Shown: positions 50,255-59,091 of the stretch, piece after piece
How the letters are laid out: each line of letters begins with the position of its first letter
Numbering within the stretch: the stretch's first letter is position 1
NCBI GenBank assembly: GCA_030425645.1
Contig: JAUHZK010000002.1
Location: 62,001-126,000 of the forward strand
Origin: Gammaproteobacteria bacterium
Lineage (GTDB): Bacteria; Pseudomonadota; Gammaproteobacteria; JAPPPA01
Direction of reading: 5' to 3'
Length of the DNA stretch: 64,000 nt
The notes under the pieces: model-generated
The model's database searches: none
What the model saw: the letters and a program-made list of their open reading frames with translations, nothing else
What the model was told of the DNA's origin: nothing
Program-made: the position numbers and the translations under genes

Positions 50255-51004
50255 ATGCAGCTTAATCGCCTTTTTATCAGCGGCTCTGACAGTGCCGCCT
50301 TCTTACAGCGCCAACTCACCGCCGACCTGGATAGCTTTGCTGACGGCGAACAGCGCCTAACGGCTTGGTGCAACATCCAGGGGCGCGTGCTGTGCCTGTT
50401 TTGGCTAACTAAAACTGCGACGCAGTGGGTCTTGGATATTCCAACAGACAACTACAGCCAGCTAATGCCCCGCTTTAAGATGTTTGTATTGCGTGACGAT
50501 GTGCAAATTTCGGAACCACAAAACCATTCAGCTAGCATTGATGCGAGCGGCAAGCTCACTGATACAACTGACGATACAACTGACGATACAACTGACGATA
50601 CAGCTGACGATACAGCCAGCCAGGCACACTTAGTGAAGAACGGTATACCTTATTTAGAATCAGAAGCTTGCGAAACTTACCTGCCCCAGATGCTCAACTT
50701 GGACTTATTGCAGGGATTGAGCTTTGCCAAGGGCTGCTATCCAGGCCAAGAAATTGTGGCCCGGACCCATTTCCGCGGCAAGCTTAAGCAACGGATGTTA
50801 CGCCTAGAGAGTAGCGCTGCAGCCGGTGACAGTCTTTATGCTGCAGACGACAGCAAAGCCGGCACGGTAATACTTAGCGCAGACGGCCAATGCCTAGCAG
50901 TAGTTAGGCTAGAGAAGCTGGCTGATGGACTTAAAGACAGCGATGGCAAGGCGGCTCAAATTTTAGAGCTACCCTATGCCATCCCTGAGTTAGCCGGCGA
51001 ATAG
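50255..51004 (+). CDS. ygfZ: Folate-binding protein YgfZ
   Basis: GISFxKGCYxGQExxAR-type motif (GLSFAKGCYPGQEIVARTHFRGKLKQRML); likely start 50255 (ORF from 50117). Confidence 0.92.
   Translation: MQLNRLFISGSDSAAFLQRQLTADLDSFADGEQRLTAWCNIQGRVLCLFWLTKTATQWVLDIPTDNYSQLMPRFKMFVLRDDVQISEPQNHSASIDASGKLTDTTDDTTDDTTDDTADDTASQAHLVKNGIPYLESEACETYLPQMLNLDLLQGLSFAKGCYPGQEIVARTHFRGKLKQRMLRLESSAAAGDSLYAADDSKAGTVILSADGQCLAVVRLEKLADGLKDSDGKAAQILELPYAIPELAGE
50561..50620 (+). repeat. 12-bp tandem repeat (~5 units) inside ygfZ
   Basis: gatacaactgac x3, gatacagctgac, gatacagccagc; encodes (DTTD)n-like stretch. Confidence 0.95.
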
Positions 51005-51026
51005 CCGCCTAGGCGACTGTTCGCGA

Positions 51027-52508
51027 CTACTCAGGCCGCATATGTGGAAATAGAATCACTTCACGAATGCTGGCGGCGTCAGTAAAGAACATCACTAGAC
51101 GATCAATACCGATCCCCTGCCCGGCCGTCGGCGGCAAGCCATATTCCAATGCGCGGATATAGTCCGCATCAAAGTGCATAGCTTCGTCATCGCCAGCGTC
51201 TTTTTCAGATACCTGCGCTTGGAAACGCTCAGCTTGGTCTTCAGAATCATTTAGCTCCGAAAAACCGTTAGCAATTTCACGGCCCGCCAAGAAGAACTCA
51301 AACCGATCAGTCACAAACGGATCACTATCGCTACGTCTCGCTAGCGGTGAAATCTCAGCCGGATATTCAGTAATAAAGGTCGGCTGATCAAGACGCTCTT
51401 CAACCGTCTTTTCGAAAATTTCGATCTGCAGCTTGCCTTCGCCATAGCTTGGCTTATGCGGGATACCTAGGCGGTCACACTGCTCGCGCAAATAAGCACC
51501 GTCACGCAAACGGGAGGCGTCCATTTCTGGGTTGAATTCGAGAATACTCTGCTCTACCGACAGGCGCTTAAACGGCTGCGAAAGGTCATACTCGGCTTCT
51601 TGGTAGGTAATGGTGGTGTTGCCAATCACCGACTCAGCAATGCCGCGCAGCATGCCCTCGGTTAAGTCCATTAGATCATTGTAGTCGGCGTAGGCTTGAT
51701 AGAACTCCAACATCGTAAACTCAGGGTTGTGGCGTGTTGAAAGCCCTTCGTTACGGAAGTTACGGTTAATCTCAAAGACTCGATCAAAGCCCCCGACAAC
51801 CAAACGCTTTAAATACAACTCTGGCGCAATACGCAAATAAAGTGGCATATCCAAGGCATTGTGGTGCGTCACAAAAGGTCGCGCTGTGGCGCCGCCTGGA
51901 ATCACCTGCATCATTGGCGTCTCTACTTCCATAAAATCACGCTGACGGAGGAAGTCACGGATAAAGTCAATAATCTGCTGGCGCTGCTGAAACTTGCTAC
52001 GCACGTCCTGGTTCATAATCAGGTCAACGTAACGCTGACGATAGCGCGTCTCGGCATCAGTTAAGCCATGAAACTTTTCTGGCAGCGGGCGCAGCGATTT
52101 AGTCAGCAACTTGCCCTGCTCTATATAGATGTACAAATCACCTTTGCCTGATTTGTGCACGGGGCCAGTAGCGCCAACAATATCGCCAATATCCCAAGAC
52201 TTAACGTGCTCAACCAATTCTTCTGGGAGCGCTTTTTTGTCTAAATATAGCTGAATGCGACTACTCACATCTTGCAGCACCAAAAACGGCCCGCGCTTGG
52301 CCATTAAGCGGCCAGCAACACTAGCGACGCGGTGTTTAGCTTCTAGTTCAGCTTTTTCGAATTCACCCAACTCAGCCTGCAAGCTGACGGCTTTATCACT
52401 TGGTTGAAAATCATTCGGGAATGCGACGCCTTGCTCACGCAGCTGGCTTAGCTTCTCGCGACGCAATGCAATTAACTGATTTTCGTCTTGTGGGGTGGCT
52501 TGACTCAT
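51027..52508 (-). CDS. lysS: Lysyl-tRNA synthetase (class II)
   Basis: [39 protein letters not shown]-like, [11 protein letters not shown]. Confidence 0.97.
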   Translation of the reverse strand: MSQATPQDENQLIALRREKLSQLREQGVAFPNDFQPSDKAVSLQAELGEFEKAELEAKHRVASVAGRLMAKRGPFLVLQDVSSRIQLYLDKKALPEELVEHVKSWDIGDIVGATGPVHKSGKGDLYIYIEQGKLLTKSLRPLPEKFHGLTDAETRYRQRYVDLIMNQDVRSKFQQRQQIIDFIRDFLRQRDFMEVETPMMQVIPGGATARPFVTHHNALDMPLYLRIAPELYLKRLVVGGFDRVFEINRNFRNEGLSTRHNPEFTMLEFYQAYADYNDLMDLTEGMLRGIAESVIGNTTITYQEAEYDLSQPFKRLSVEQSILEFNPEMDASRLRDGAYLREQCDRLGIPHKPSYGEGKLQIEIFEKTVEERLDQPTFITEYPAEISPLARRSDSDPFVTDRFEFFLAGREIANGFSELNDSEDQAERFQAQVSEKDAGDDEAMHFDADYIRALEYGLPPTAGQGIGIDRLVMFFTDAASIREVILFPHMRPE

Positions 52509-52513
52509 GGGTT

Positions 52514-52558
52514 TAACTTTTCCGGATCTAACTTTTCTGGATCTAACTTTTTCGGTTT
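52514..52558. repeat. 15-bp direct repeat x3 immediately upstream of lysS
   Basis: taacttttccggatc / taacttttctggatc / taactttttcgg(tttg). Confidence 0.9.
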
Positions 52559-52575
52559 GCGTTTGCGCCCTAGGC

Positions 52576-53691
52576 CTAAAGGCCCTGCTTCAGGCTGGCT
52601 TCAATAAATTTATCTAAATCGCCGTCTAGCACGGCTTGCGTATTGCCGGTTTCATAACCGGTACGTAAATCTTTAATTCGTGACTGGTCTAATACATAGG
52701 AGCGAATCTGACTGCCCCAGCCAATATCTGACTTAGTCGCTTCCAACGCATCCTGCTCTGCTCGTCGCTTATGCATTTCAAGCTCATATAGCTTGGCGCG
52801 TAACTGCTTCATGCAATTGTCTTTATTCTGGTGCTGCGAACGTTGGTTCTGACACTGCACCACTATGCCGCTGGGCGCATGAGTAATACGCACCGCAGAC
52901 TCGGTTTTATTAACGTGCTGACCACCGGCGCCACTGGCACGGTATACATCAATCCGCAAATCGGCGGGATTAATATCAATGTCTATATTGTCGTCTATTT
53001 CTGGCGATACAAACAACGAGGCAAACGAAGTATGACGACGGTTGCCGCTATCAAATGGTGATTTACGTACTAAACGGTGCACACCTGTTTCCGTACGCAG
53101 CCAGCCATAAGCATACTCGCCCTCAAATTTGATGGTGGCGCTCTTAATGCCGGCGACATCACCCGCAGAAGCTTCAATTAGCTCCGTTTTAAAACCACGC
53201 TTCTCGCCCCAGCGCAAATACTGACGCAAGAGCATTTCGGCCCAATCCTGGGCTTCGGTGCCGCCAGAGCCAGATTGAATATCAACAAAGGCATTATTAA
53301 TGTCCGCTTCACCGGAAAACATCCGTTGAAACTCTAGCTTATCGACCACGACAACATAGTCAGCCAGCTCCGCAGCCACTTCGCGCAAACCTGCCTCGTC
53401 GGCCTCTTCCGCCAAAATCTCTACCAGCTCACAGTTGTCGGCCAAGCTGCCGAGCATGCTTGTCAGCGGTTCAACAACCGTTTCCAGAGCACCCCGTTCA
53501 CGGCCTAAGGCTTGCGCTCGTGTTGCGTCATTCCAAACGTCTGGTAATTCCAGCTCTCGACGCACCTCTTGCAAGCGTTCCGTCTTGCTATCGAGCGCGT
53601 AAAATTCCGCCAATTGCTCGACGCGCTGCAGCAACGCCTTTAGCTCTAGCGGCAGCTTAGATAATTCAGTATTTTCAGGCTGGTCTGTCAT
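52576..53691 (-). CDS. prfB: Peptide chain release factor 2 (no internal frameshift)
   Basis: [42 protein letters not shown] (GGQ), single continuous ORF. Confidence 0.96.
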   Translation of the reverse strand: MTDQPENTELSKLPLELKALLQRVEQLAEFYALDSKTERLQEVRRELELPDVWNDATRAQALGRERGALETVVEPLTSMLGSLADNCELVEILAEEADEAGLREVAAELADYVVVVDKLEFQRMFSGEADINNAFVDIQSGSGGTEAQDWAEMLLRQYLRWGEKRGFKTELIEASAGDVAGIKSATIKFEGEYAYGWLRTETGVHRLVRKSPFDSGNRRHTSFASLFVSPEIDDNIDIDINPADLRIDVYRASGAGGQHVNKTESAVRITHAPSGIVVQCQNQRSQHQNKDNCMKQLRAKLYELEMHKRRAEQDALEATKSDIGWGSQIRSYVLDQSRIKDLRTGYETGNTQAVLDGDLDKFIEASLKQGL

Positions 53692-53896
53692 TGGCGCGCA
53701 GAGTTTACCGATTTAGGAAAAAAACAGGTAAAAAGATGCACTTATTGCCTCATATTATTTGCTAAACGCGTCGACAAGACGTTTAATAAGCGGATGCAAA
53801 TTGCGCTTAGCCATCAGCACCTATAGGCTATGCGCAAAAACTTTTAGGCAACATTTTTGGTTTGCCTCAGCACAAAGAGACTCGGGACTATAAAAA

Positions 53897-54946
53897 ATGC
53901 GCAACATGCTTCGTCTACTTTCCACTTCATTACTGGCTGCAAGCTGTTCTGTTGCTTATGCTGGTTTCACGGATCAAACGCTTTTATCAGTCGGCCTAAC
54001 TGTTGCCGATGCTGACAATGATCGAGGTGGAGCAACAACCGACCACACCGGTTTTGGTTTCCGCGTTGACGTTTCGAAAAAGATTCATGAGCGCCTAGTT
54101 CTTGGCCTGCAAGCCAGCACCTTGGAATATGATGACAATGCCGGCAACAAGCTTAGCCAGACTAATGCTGGTCTAGATTTGGCAGTGTTACTGCGTAAAA
54201 GCGGCAAGCTAACACCTTACGTCCTAGCTGGCGTCGGTTACCAACGCAGCGACATCGACCCTTCTGGCGACGAAGCACAAAACAACTATGCCGATATCGG
54301 CCTTGGTTTCTTCCACCGACTTAACGACTTTGGCCTACTCTTCAAAGCCGACGCCCGTTTGCGTCGTGACTTTTTCGATGACGACAGCACTGGCACTACG
54401 GACTACGACGACATTATCTTCAATATCGGCGTTAGCATTCCTTTAGGTCGCCAAGCACAAGCCGCCCAAGAAGCCGCTCCGCAACGCTTCAGTGATGAAG
54501 ATAGTGACGGCGTTGATGACTCACTTGACCAGTGCCCTAATACTGAAATTGGCGTAGCCGTTGACGTTAATGGCTGCAGCGACGCTCAAAATGGCATCGT
54601 TGAAGAAGCGCCAGTACCCGCTCCTGCGCCAGCCAGCTCTGCGCCGGCAAATCAACACAGCGAATACAGCATTGCTTTCGTACCGGGTTCAGCAACACCT
54701 ACCAGCGCCGGTGCTAGCACGCTTGATGATATTGTTAAAACCCTACTACACAGACGTGAACTAATTGCTGACATCTCTGGCGGCGCAGGTTCTGGCGAAT
54801 CACCTGCACTTGCCAAAAAACGTGCTCAAGCAATGCGTACTTGGTTATTTAAACAAGGGGTCTCAGACGACCGCTTGCTAATTGACACCGGTTCCGTTGC
54901 TAGTGACAACAACCTACACGGCATGGTTAAACTTCGGATTGACTAA
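53897..54946 (+). CDS. OmpA-like outer membrane protein (barrel + 1 TSP3 repeat + degenerate OmpA C-terminal domain)
   Basis: Signal peptide, amphipathic strands, DEDSDGVDDSLDQCPNTEIGVAVDVNGCSD, partial OmpA_C. Confidence 0.85.
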   Translation: MRNMLRLLSTSLLAASCSVAYAGFTDQTLLSVGLTVADADNDRGGATTDHTGFGFRVDVSKKIHERLVLGLQASTLEYDDNAGNKLSQTNAGLDLAVLLRKSGKLTPYVLAGVGYQRSDIDPSGDEAQNNYADIGLGFFHRLNDFGLLFKADARLRRDFFDDDSTGTTDYDDIIFNIGVSIPLGRQAQAAQEAAPQRFSDEDSDGVDDSLDQCPNTEIGVAVDVNGCSDAQNGIVEEAPVPAPAPASSAPANQHSEYSIAFVPGSATPTSAGASTLDDIVKTLLHRRELIADISGGAGSGESPALAKKRAQAMRTWLFKQGVSDDRLLIDTGSVASDNNLHGMVKLRID

Positions 54947-55007
54947 GCCGTCGACAGCGATAACGTAAAAATAAATCGATATACCTTGGCCTTTTGGGGA
55001 GATAAAA

Positions 55008-56792
55008 ATGATTAAAAAAGCGTTGCTTACCGCATGCGCCGGGCTAGCAGCGTCTAGCTTTAGTGCTAGCGCAATTGCTAACGACGACCCGGCGGACACC
55101 CGCTGGTATTTAGGTGCGCTCTACAATTTTTACAATGCTGATGGCAATTGGGGAGCTGACGGCGACTCGCCCGGCCACACCATCAGTATCGGTAAACATT
55201 TCAACCACTATCTTGGAGCTGAGGTTGCGCATAGCTTTGTAAAGCTTGAATCGGGAGCCAACTCAGCAAAACTGTCAAGCAATGGCGTCAATATTTTGTT
55301 CTACCCGCTAGGTCGCGAGTACGGCATGTACACAACCGCTGGGATTGGTAAAACTGACGTTAAAAGCAACGCCTTCAACAACTTTGACTATACCTACTAC
55401 GATCTTGGCCTTGGTTTCGTAAGCGGCATGATTAGGGGCGAAGTAAAAGCCCGTATCGATGACCACGATAATGAACAAAATCTGTTTGGCGAAAACTCCT
55501 CCACCGACTATATCGCCAGCCTAGGTTTTATTAAGTCATTTGGTGAAAACCGAGGTTCTGACTACGAGTTCCCAAGCTACGAAGGCGAGCAAGACAAGCG
55601 CATCTACGCCAACTTGGGGCTATCGTACAGCCAAGTAGACCGGTCCTTCGGCGTTTCGGGTGACGACTCAGTTGGTTACCGCGTTGGCCTAGGTATGTTT
55701 TTGAGCCGCACTCTAAGCGCCGAAATTCATGCCGACGTGAACGACGACTACGACCTGGGTGGCGGCTTTACGGCTGAAGAAAGCAGCTACGGTATCGACC
55801 TTTTGATGTATAAACACCGCAACCCAGAGTTTGCTCCGTTTATCGTTATCGGCGCCGGCATCACCGAGCTTGATGTAGCCCTAAACGGTGCCGCACTGAA
55901 TTCTTTCGACGGCAACTATGTAGACGCTGGCTTTGGTTTCCTTACCAGCTTTACCAGCTACCGCATAGGCTTACGCTTCGATGTGCGCTATCGCACCGCT
56001 CACCTAGACCAAACGTCGCGAAACACGCATTCGGGCATCTTTAACTTAGGTCTGAACGTACCGTTTGGCGCACCGCCTTCGCCTCCGGATGACGACAACG
56101 ACGGCGTTGTAAACCCAGATGACCAATGCCCTAACACCCCTAGTGGCACACCAGTCGATTCAAAAGGCTGCCCATTAGACTCTGATAAAGATGGTGTTAT
56201 AGACCCTCAAGACGCTTGCCCTAACACGCCAGCGGGCACAGAAGTTGATGCACGTGGTTGTCCGCTTGATAAAGATAGCGACGGCGACGGCGTTAAAGAT
56301 TCTAAAGACGAGTGCCCAGGCACACCTGAAGGAACAGCCGTTGGCCCTAACGGTTGCCCATTAGATGACGACGGCGACGGTGTTAACAACGACACTGACG
56401 AATGCCCAGACACCCCAGCCGGCCTAGAAGTCGACGAGAAGGGTTGTGTTGCGGCGCAGGCCGCCGTTCTGAAAGGCGTAAACTTCGAGTTCAACTCGGC
56501 GCAACTTACCGACCATGCTGAACGCATTCTGGATGACGTTGCCGCCGTTTGGGAATCACAGCCTGACCTAGCTGCGCAAGTAGCTGGCCACACTGACTGG
56601 ATGGGTCCTTCGGACTACAACTTGCAGCTATCTCAGCAACGTGCCAACTCGGTTAAGGCCTACTTGGTATCAAAAGGTGTACCTGCTGAGCAACTATCAG
56701 CTCGTGGCTTTGGCGAATCTCGTCCAATCTCTGATAACGAAACAGAGCTTGGGCGCGCCGAAAACCGTCGCGTTGAGTTAGAAGTTCAGTAA
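55008..56792 (+). CDS. OmpA family protein with two consecutive barrel-like domains, four TSP3 repeats and an OmpA C-terminal domain
   Basis: Signal peptide; barrel-like segments ~aa 30-184 and ~195-358; four DxDxDGVxD...CPxTPxGxxVxxxGCP repeats; AGHTDWMGPSDYNLQLSQQRANSVKAYLVSKGV...ENRRVEL. Confidence 0.92.
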   Translation: MIKKALLTACAGLAASSFSASAIANDDPADTRWYLGALYNFYNADGNWGADGDSPGHTISIGKHFNHYLGAEVAHSFVKLESGANSAKLSSNGVNILFYPLGREYGMYTTAGIGKTDVKSNAFNNFDYTYYDLGLGFVSGMIRGEVKARIDDHDNEQNLFGENSSTDYIASLGFIKSFGENRGSDYEFPSYEGEQDKRIYANLGLSYSQVDRSFGVSGDDSVGYRVGLGMFLSRTLSAEIHADVNDDYDLGGGFTAEESSYGIDLLMYKHRNPEFAPFIVIGAGITELDVALNGAALNSFDGNYVDAGFGFLTSFTSYRIGLRFDVRYRTAHLDQTSRNTHSGIFNLGLNVPFGAPPSPPDDDNDGVVNPDDQCPNTPSGTPVDSKGCPLDSDKDGVIDPQDACPNTPAGTEVDARGCPLDKDSDGDGVKDSKDECPGTPEGTAVGPNGCPLDDDGDGVNNDTDECPDTPAGLEVDEKGCVAAQAAVLKGVNFEFNSAQLTDHAERILDDVAAVWESQPDLAAQVAGHTDWMGPSDYNLQLSQQRANSVKAYLVSKGVPAEQLSARGFGESRPISDNETELGRAENRRVELEVQ

Positions 56793-56798
56793 CGAAAA

Positions 56799-56828
56799 AG
56801 CGGTAGCCGCTTTCAAGCGGCTACCGCT
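56799..56828. other. Perfect 14-bp inverted repeat (hairpin) between ompA-like genes
   Basis: AGCGGTAGCCGCTT-TC-AAGCGGCTACCGCT. Confidence 0.9.
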
Positions 56829-56891
56829 CGTCTCTAAGACCTGATTTTTAAAAATATCGGCGTAGCACGCCAACCAGACCGAGGATTAATA

Positions 56892-57791
56892 ATGAACAAG
56901 TTTAGCGTTGCCATTGTTGCAGCCAGCGCATTGACGGTTACCACCGCAGCGACGGCGGAAGACTGGTATGTAACCCCTGCTGTGGGCATCGTATTCGCCG
57001 ATAAGGACGACTTAGATATCGGCCCTAGCGTTTATCTAAGCGCCGGCCGTCAGATGTCCGACAAGTGGAACCTTGAACTAAGCGCCGCTTACAGCGAGCT
57101 TGATGTAAACAACAGTGGCGACTACGAGCGTATTGCTATCAACGCTACCGGTGTTTACTTTCCGTCAGAGCGTGGCGCAGACATCACTCCGTTTGCATTA
57201 GCCAGCATTGGTGCAGCCGATGTTGATTTTGCTGGCACTAGCAACCTAGCTCCAACTATTGAGCTCGGTGCCGGTGCGTTGATTAACACGGCGATTGATG
57301 CCTTCACACTTCGTGGCGAACTACGCTATCGCTTGGACTTCCATCACGGCAAAGATGAGTTCAACGACGACACTTTCTACGAGTGGACTGCGCTAATTGG
57401 TGCTCAGTTTGCTCTGGGCGGCAAAGACGATCCAATGCCAGCTGCCGCTAGTGACGCACCACTAGTACTGCCGGCGATCACCTTCCCACTTGACTCAGCT
57501 CAACTGACTCGAAATGCACGAGCGACTCTAGATGAAGTAGCGGCCGTATTGAACGCTCACCCAGACCTAGTGGTTTCTGTAGTTGGACACGCCGACGATA
57601 CCGGTCCTTCTGACTACAACTACACGCTATCTATGAAGCGTGCCGATGCAGTTGTTGAATACTTGGTTGATGCTGGCGTTGACGCTGCGCAAATGAACCA
57701 GAAAGGTATTGGTGAAGGCCGCCCTGTTGCCAGCAACGCAACTGACGATGGTCGCCAACGTAATCGACGCGTTGAGTTCCACGTAAACTAA
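56892..57791 (+). CDS. OmpA family protein (barrel + OmpA C-terminal domain, no TSP3 repeats)
   Basis: Signal peptide; VGHADDTGPSDYNYTLSMKRADAVVEYLVDAGV...RQRNRRVEFHV. Confidence 0.92.
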   Translation: MNKFSVAIVAASALTVTTAATAEDWYVTPAVGIVFADKDDLDIGPSVYLSAGRQMSDKWNLELSAAYSELDVNNSGDYERIAINATGVYFPSERGADITPFALASIGAADVDFAGTSNLAPTIELGAGALINTAIDAFTLRGELRYRLDFHHGKDEFNDDTFYEWTALIGAQFALGGKDDPMPAAASDAPLVLPAITFPLDSAQLTRNARATLDEVAAVLNAHPDLVVSVVGHADDTGPSDYNYTLSMKRADAVVEYLVDAGVDAAQMNQKGIGEGRPVASNATDDGRQRNRRVEFHVN

Positions 57792-57810
57792 ACGTTGCGA
57801 CGATACGACT

Positions 57811-57853
57811 AAAAAAGGCCATTCGCTATTGCAGCGAATGGCCTTTCTTTTTG
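57811..57853 (+). terminator. Rho-independent terminator
   Basis: AAAAAAGGCCATTCGCTATTGCAGCGAATGGCCTTTCTTTTT. Confidence 0.9.
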
Positions 57854-57924
57854 TTAACATTGCACTACTAACCCGTTCACAGCTTAATTCGTTACTGTTT
57901 GCAGTAAAAATAAGGGATTTATAA

Positions 57925-59019
57925 ATGAAACTTTCGCAATTCGCAGCCGCCGCAGGCACCCTATTGCTTTCGGCCACCGCAATGGCTGACCATACAGACA
58001 ACCGTTGGCACATCACTCCAATGGCCGGTTACATTTGGGCCGATGACGACCGAGGCACCGATTTCGACGGCGCTGTTGGTCAAATTAACATTGGTAATGC
58101 TGTTAGCGAAAAGATGGATCTTGATTTTCGCATCCAGTACTTGGACATGGGCGACAGCCTTGAGCAAACCGGCGCAGGTATTGAGGCCACTTGGTATAAA
58201 AGCCGCAACACAACCTTCACGCCACTATTTACCGTTGGCGCAGGCTGGATCAACAATGACGTAACCGGAGTATCAGGCACCAAAGATTCTCTAGTGTTGG
58301 ATGCTGGTTTAGGTTTGCAAGCCAAACTAAACGAGCACGGCATTGCACTGCGTGGTGATGTTCGTCAACGTGTAGATTTCAACGGTGACGCGACAGAAGA
58401 CTACAGCGACACTATCGCCCTACTAGGCCTTGTTGTACCGCTAGGTGCCAAACAACACGTTGCCGAAGTAGTTGCCGCTCCGCTTGACTCAGACAACGAC
58501 GGCGTAATCGACAGCAAAGACGCCTGCCCAGGCACACCTGCTGGCGTACACGTTGACGCAGCTGGCTGCCCACTAGATAGCGACCAAGATGGCGTAGCCG
58601 ATGGCGCAGACCTGTGCCCTAACACTGCCAAAGGTACTGCGGTTGATCGCAACGGTTGCCCACAAGTTGAAGCTAGCCAAGCTCCTGAGTTGGTTGTGGT
58701 TCACTTTGACCTAAACAGCGCCGAGCTGAGCGAAGCAGCACAAGCCAAACTACGCACCGTTGCTAGTCGTATGGTTGAACGCAAGTACATTGTTGCTGTT
58801 GCTACCGGTTACACCGATACCACAGGTACTGCTCAGTACAACCTTGCGCTATCTCGTAAACGTGCTGAAGCCGTTAAGACCTACTTGATCGAGCGCGGCG
58901 TTCGTACCGCCAACTTGATTGCCAAGGGTGTTGGCGAAGCAGATCCATCTGCTAGCAACGACACCAAAGAAGGTCGTGAGCAAAACCGTCGTGTTGAGGT
59001 TCGCTTACTAGACCAGTAA
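57925..59019 (+). CDS. OmpA family protein (barrel + 2 TSP3 repeats + OmpA C-terminal domain)
   Basis: Signal peptide; DSDNDGVIDSKDACPGTPAGVHVDAAGCPLDSDQDGVADGADLCPNT...; TGYTDTTGTAQYNLALSRKRAEAVKTYLIERGV...EQNRRVEVRL. Confidence 0.92.
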   Translation: MKLSQFAAAAGTLLLSATAMADHTDNRWHITPMAGYIWADDDRGTDFDGAVGQINIGNAVSEKMDLDFRIQYLDMGDSLEQTGAGIEATWYKSRNTTFTPLFTVGAGWINNDVTGVSGTKDSLVLDAGLGLQAKLNEHGIALRGDVRQRVDFNGDATEDYSDTIALLGLVVPLGAKQHVAEVVAAPLDSDNDGVIDSKDACPGTPAGVHVDAAGCPLDSDQDGVADGADLCPNTAKGTAVDRNGCPQVEASQAPELVVVHFDLNSAELSEAAQAKLRTVASRMVERKYIVAVATGYTDTTGTAQYNLALSRKRAEAVKTYLIERGVRTANLIAKGVGEADPSASNDTKEGREQNRRVEVRLLDQ

Positions 59020-59039
59020 GCCGGACGTCATCCGCAAAC

Positions 59040-59070
59040 AAAAAAGCCGCATTTCGATGCGGCTTTTTTT
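59040..59070 (+). terminator. Rho-independent terminator
   Basis: AAAAAAGCCGCATTTCGATGCGGCTTTTTTT; also symmetric enough to be bidirectional with orn. Confidence 0.93.
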
Positions 59071-59091
59071 ATGGCTACAATTAACTGCTAT

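Noticed and set aside
50561-50620. CRISPR-like array
   Set aside because: 12-bp contiguous tandem units without spacers, in-frame inside ygfZ; a minisatellite rather than CRISPR.
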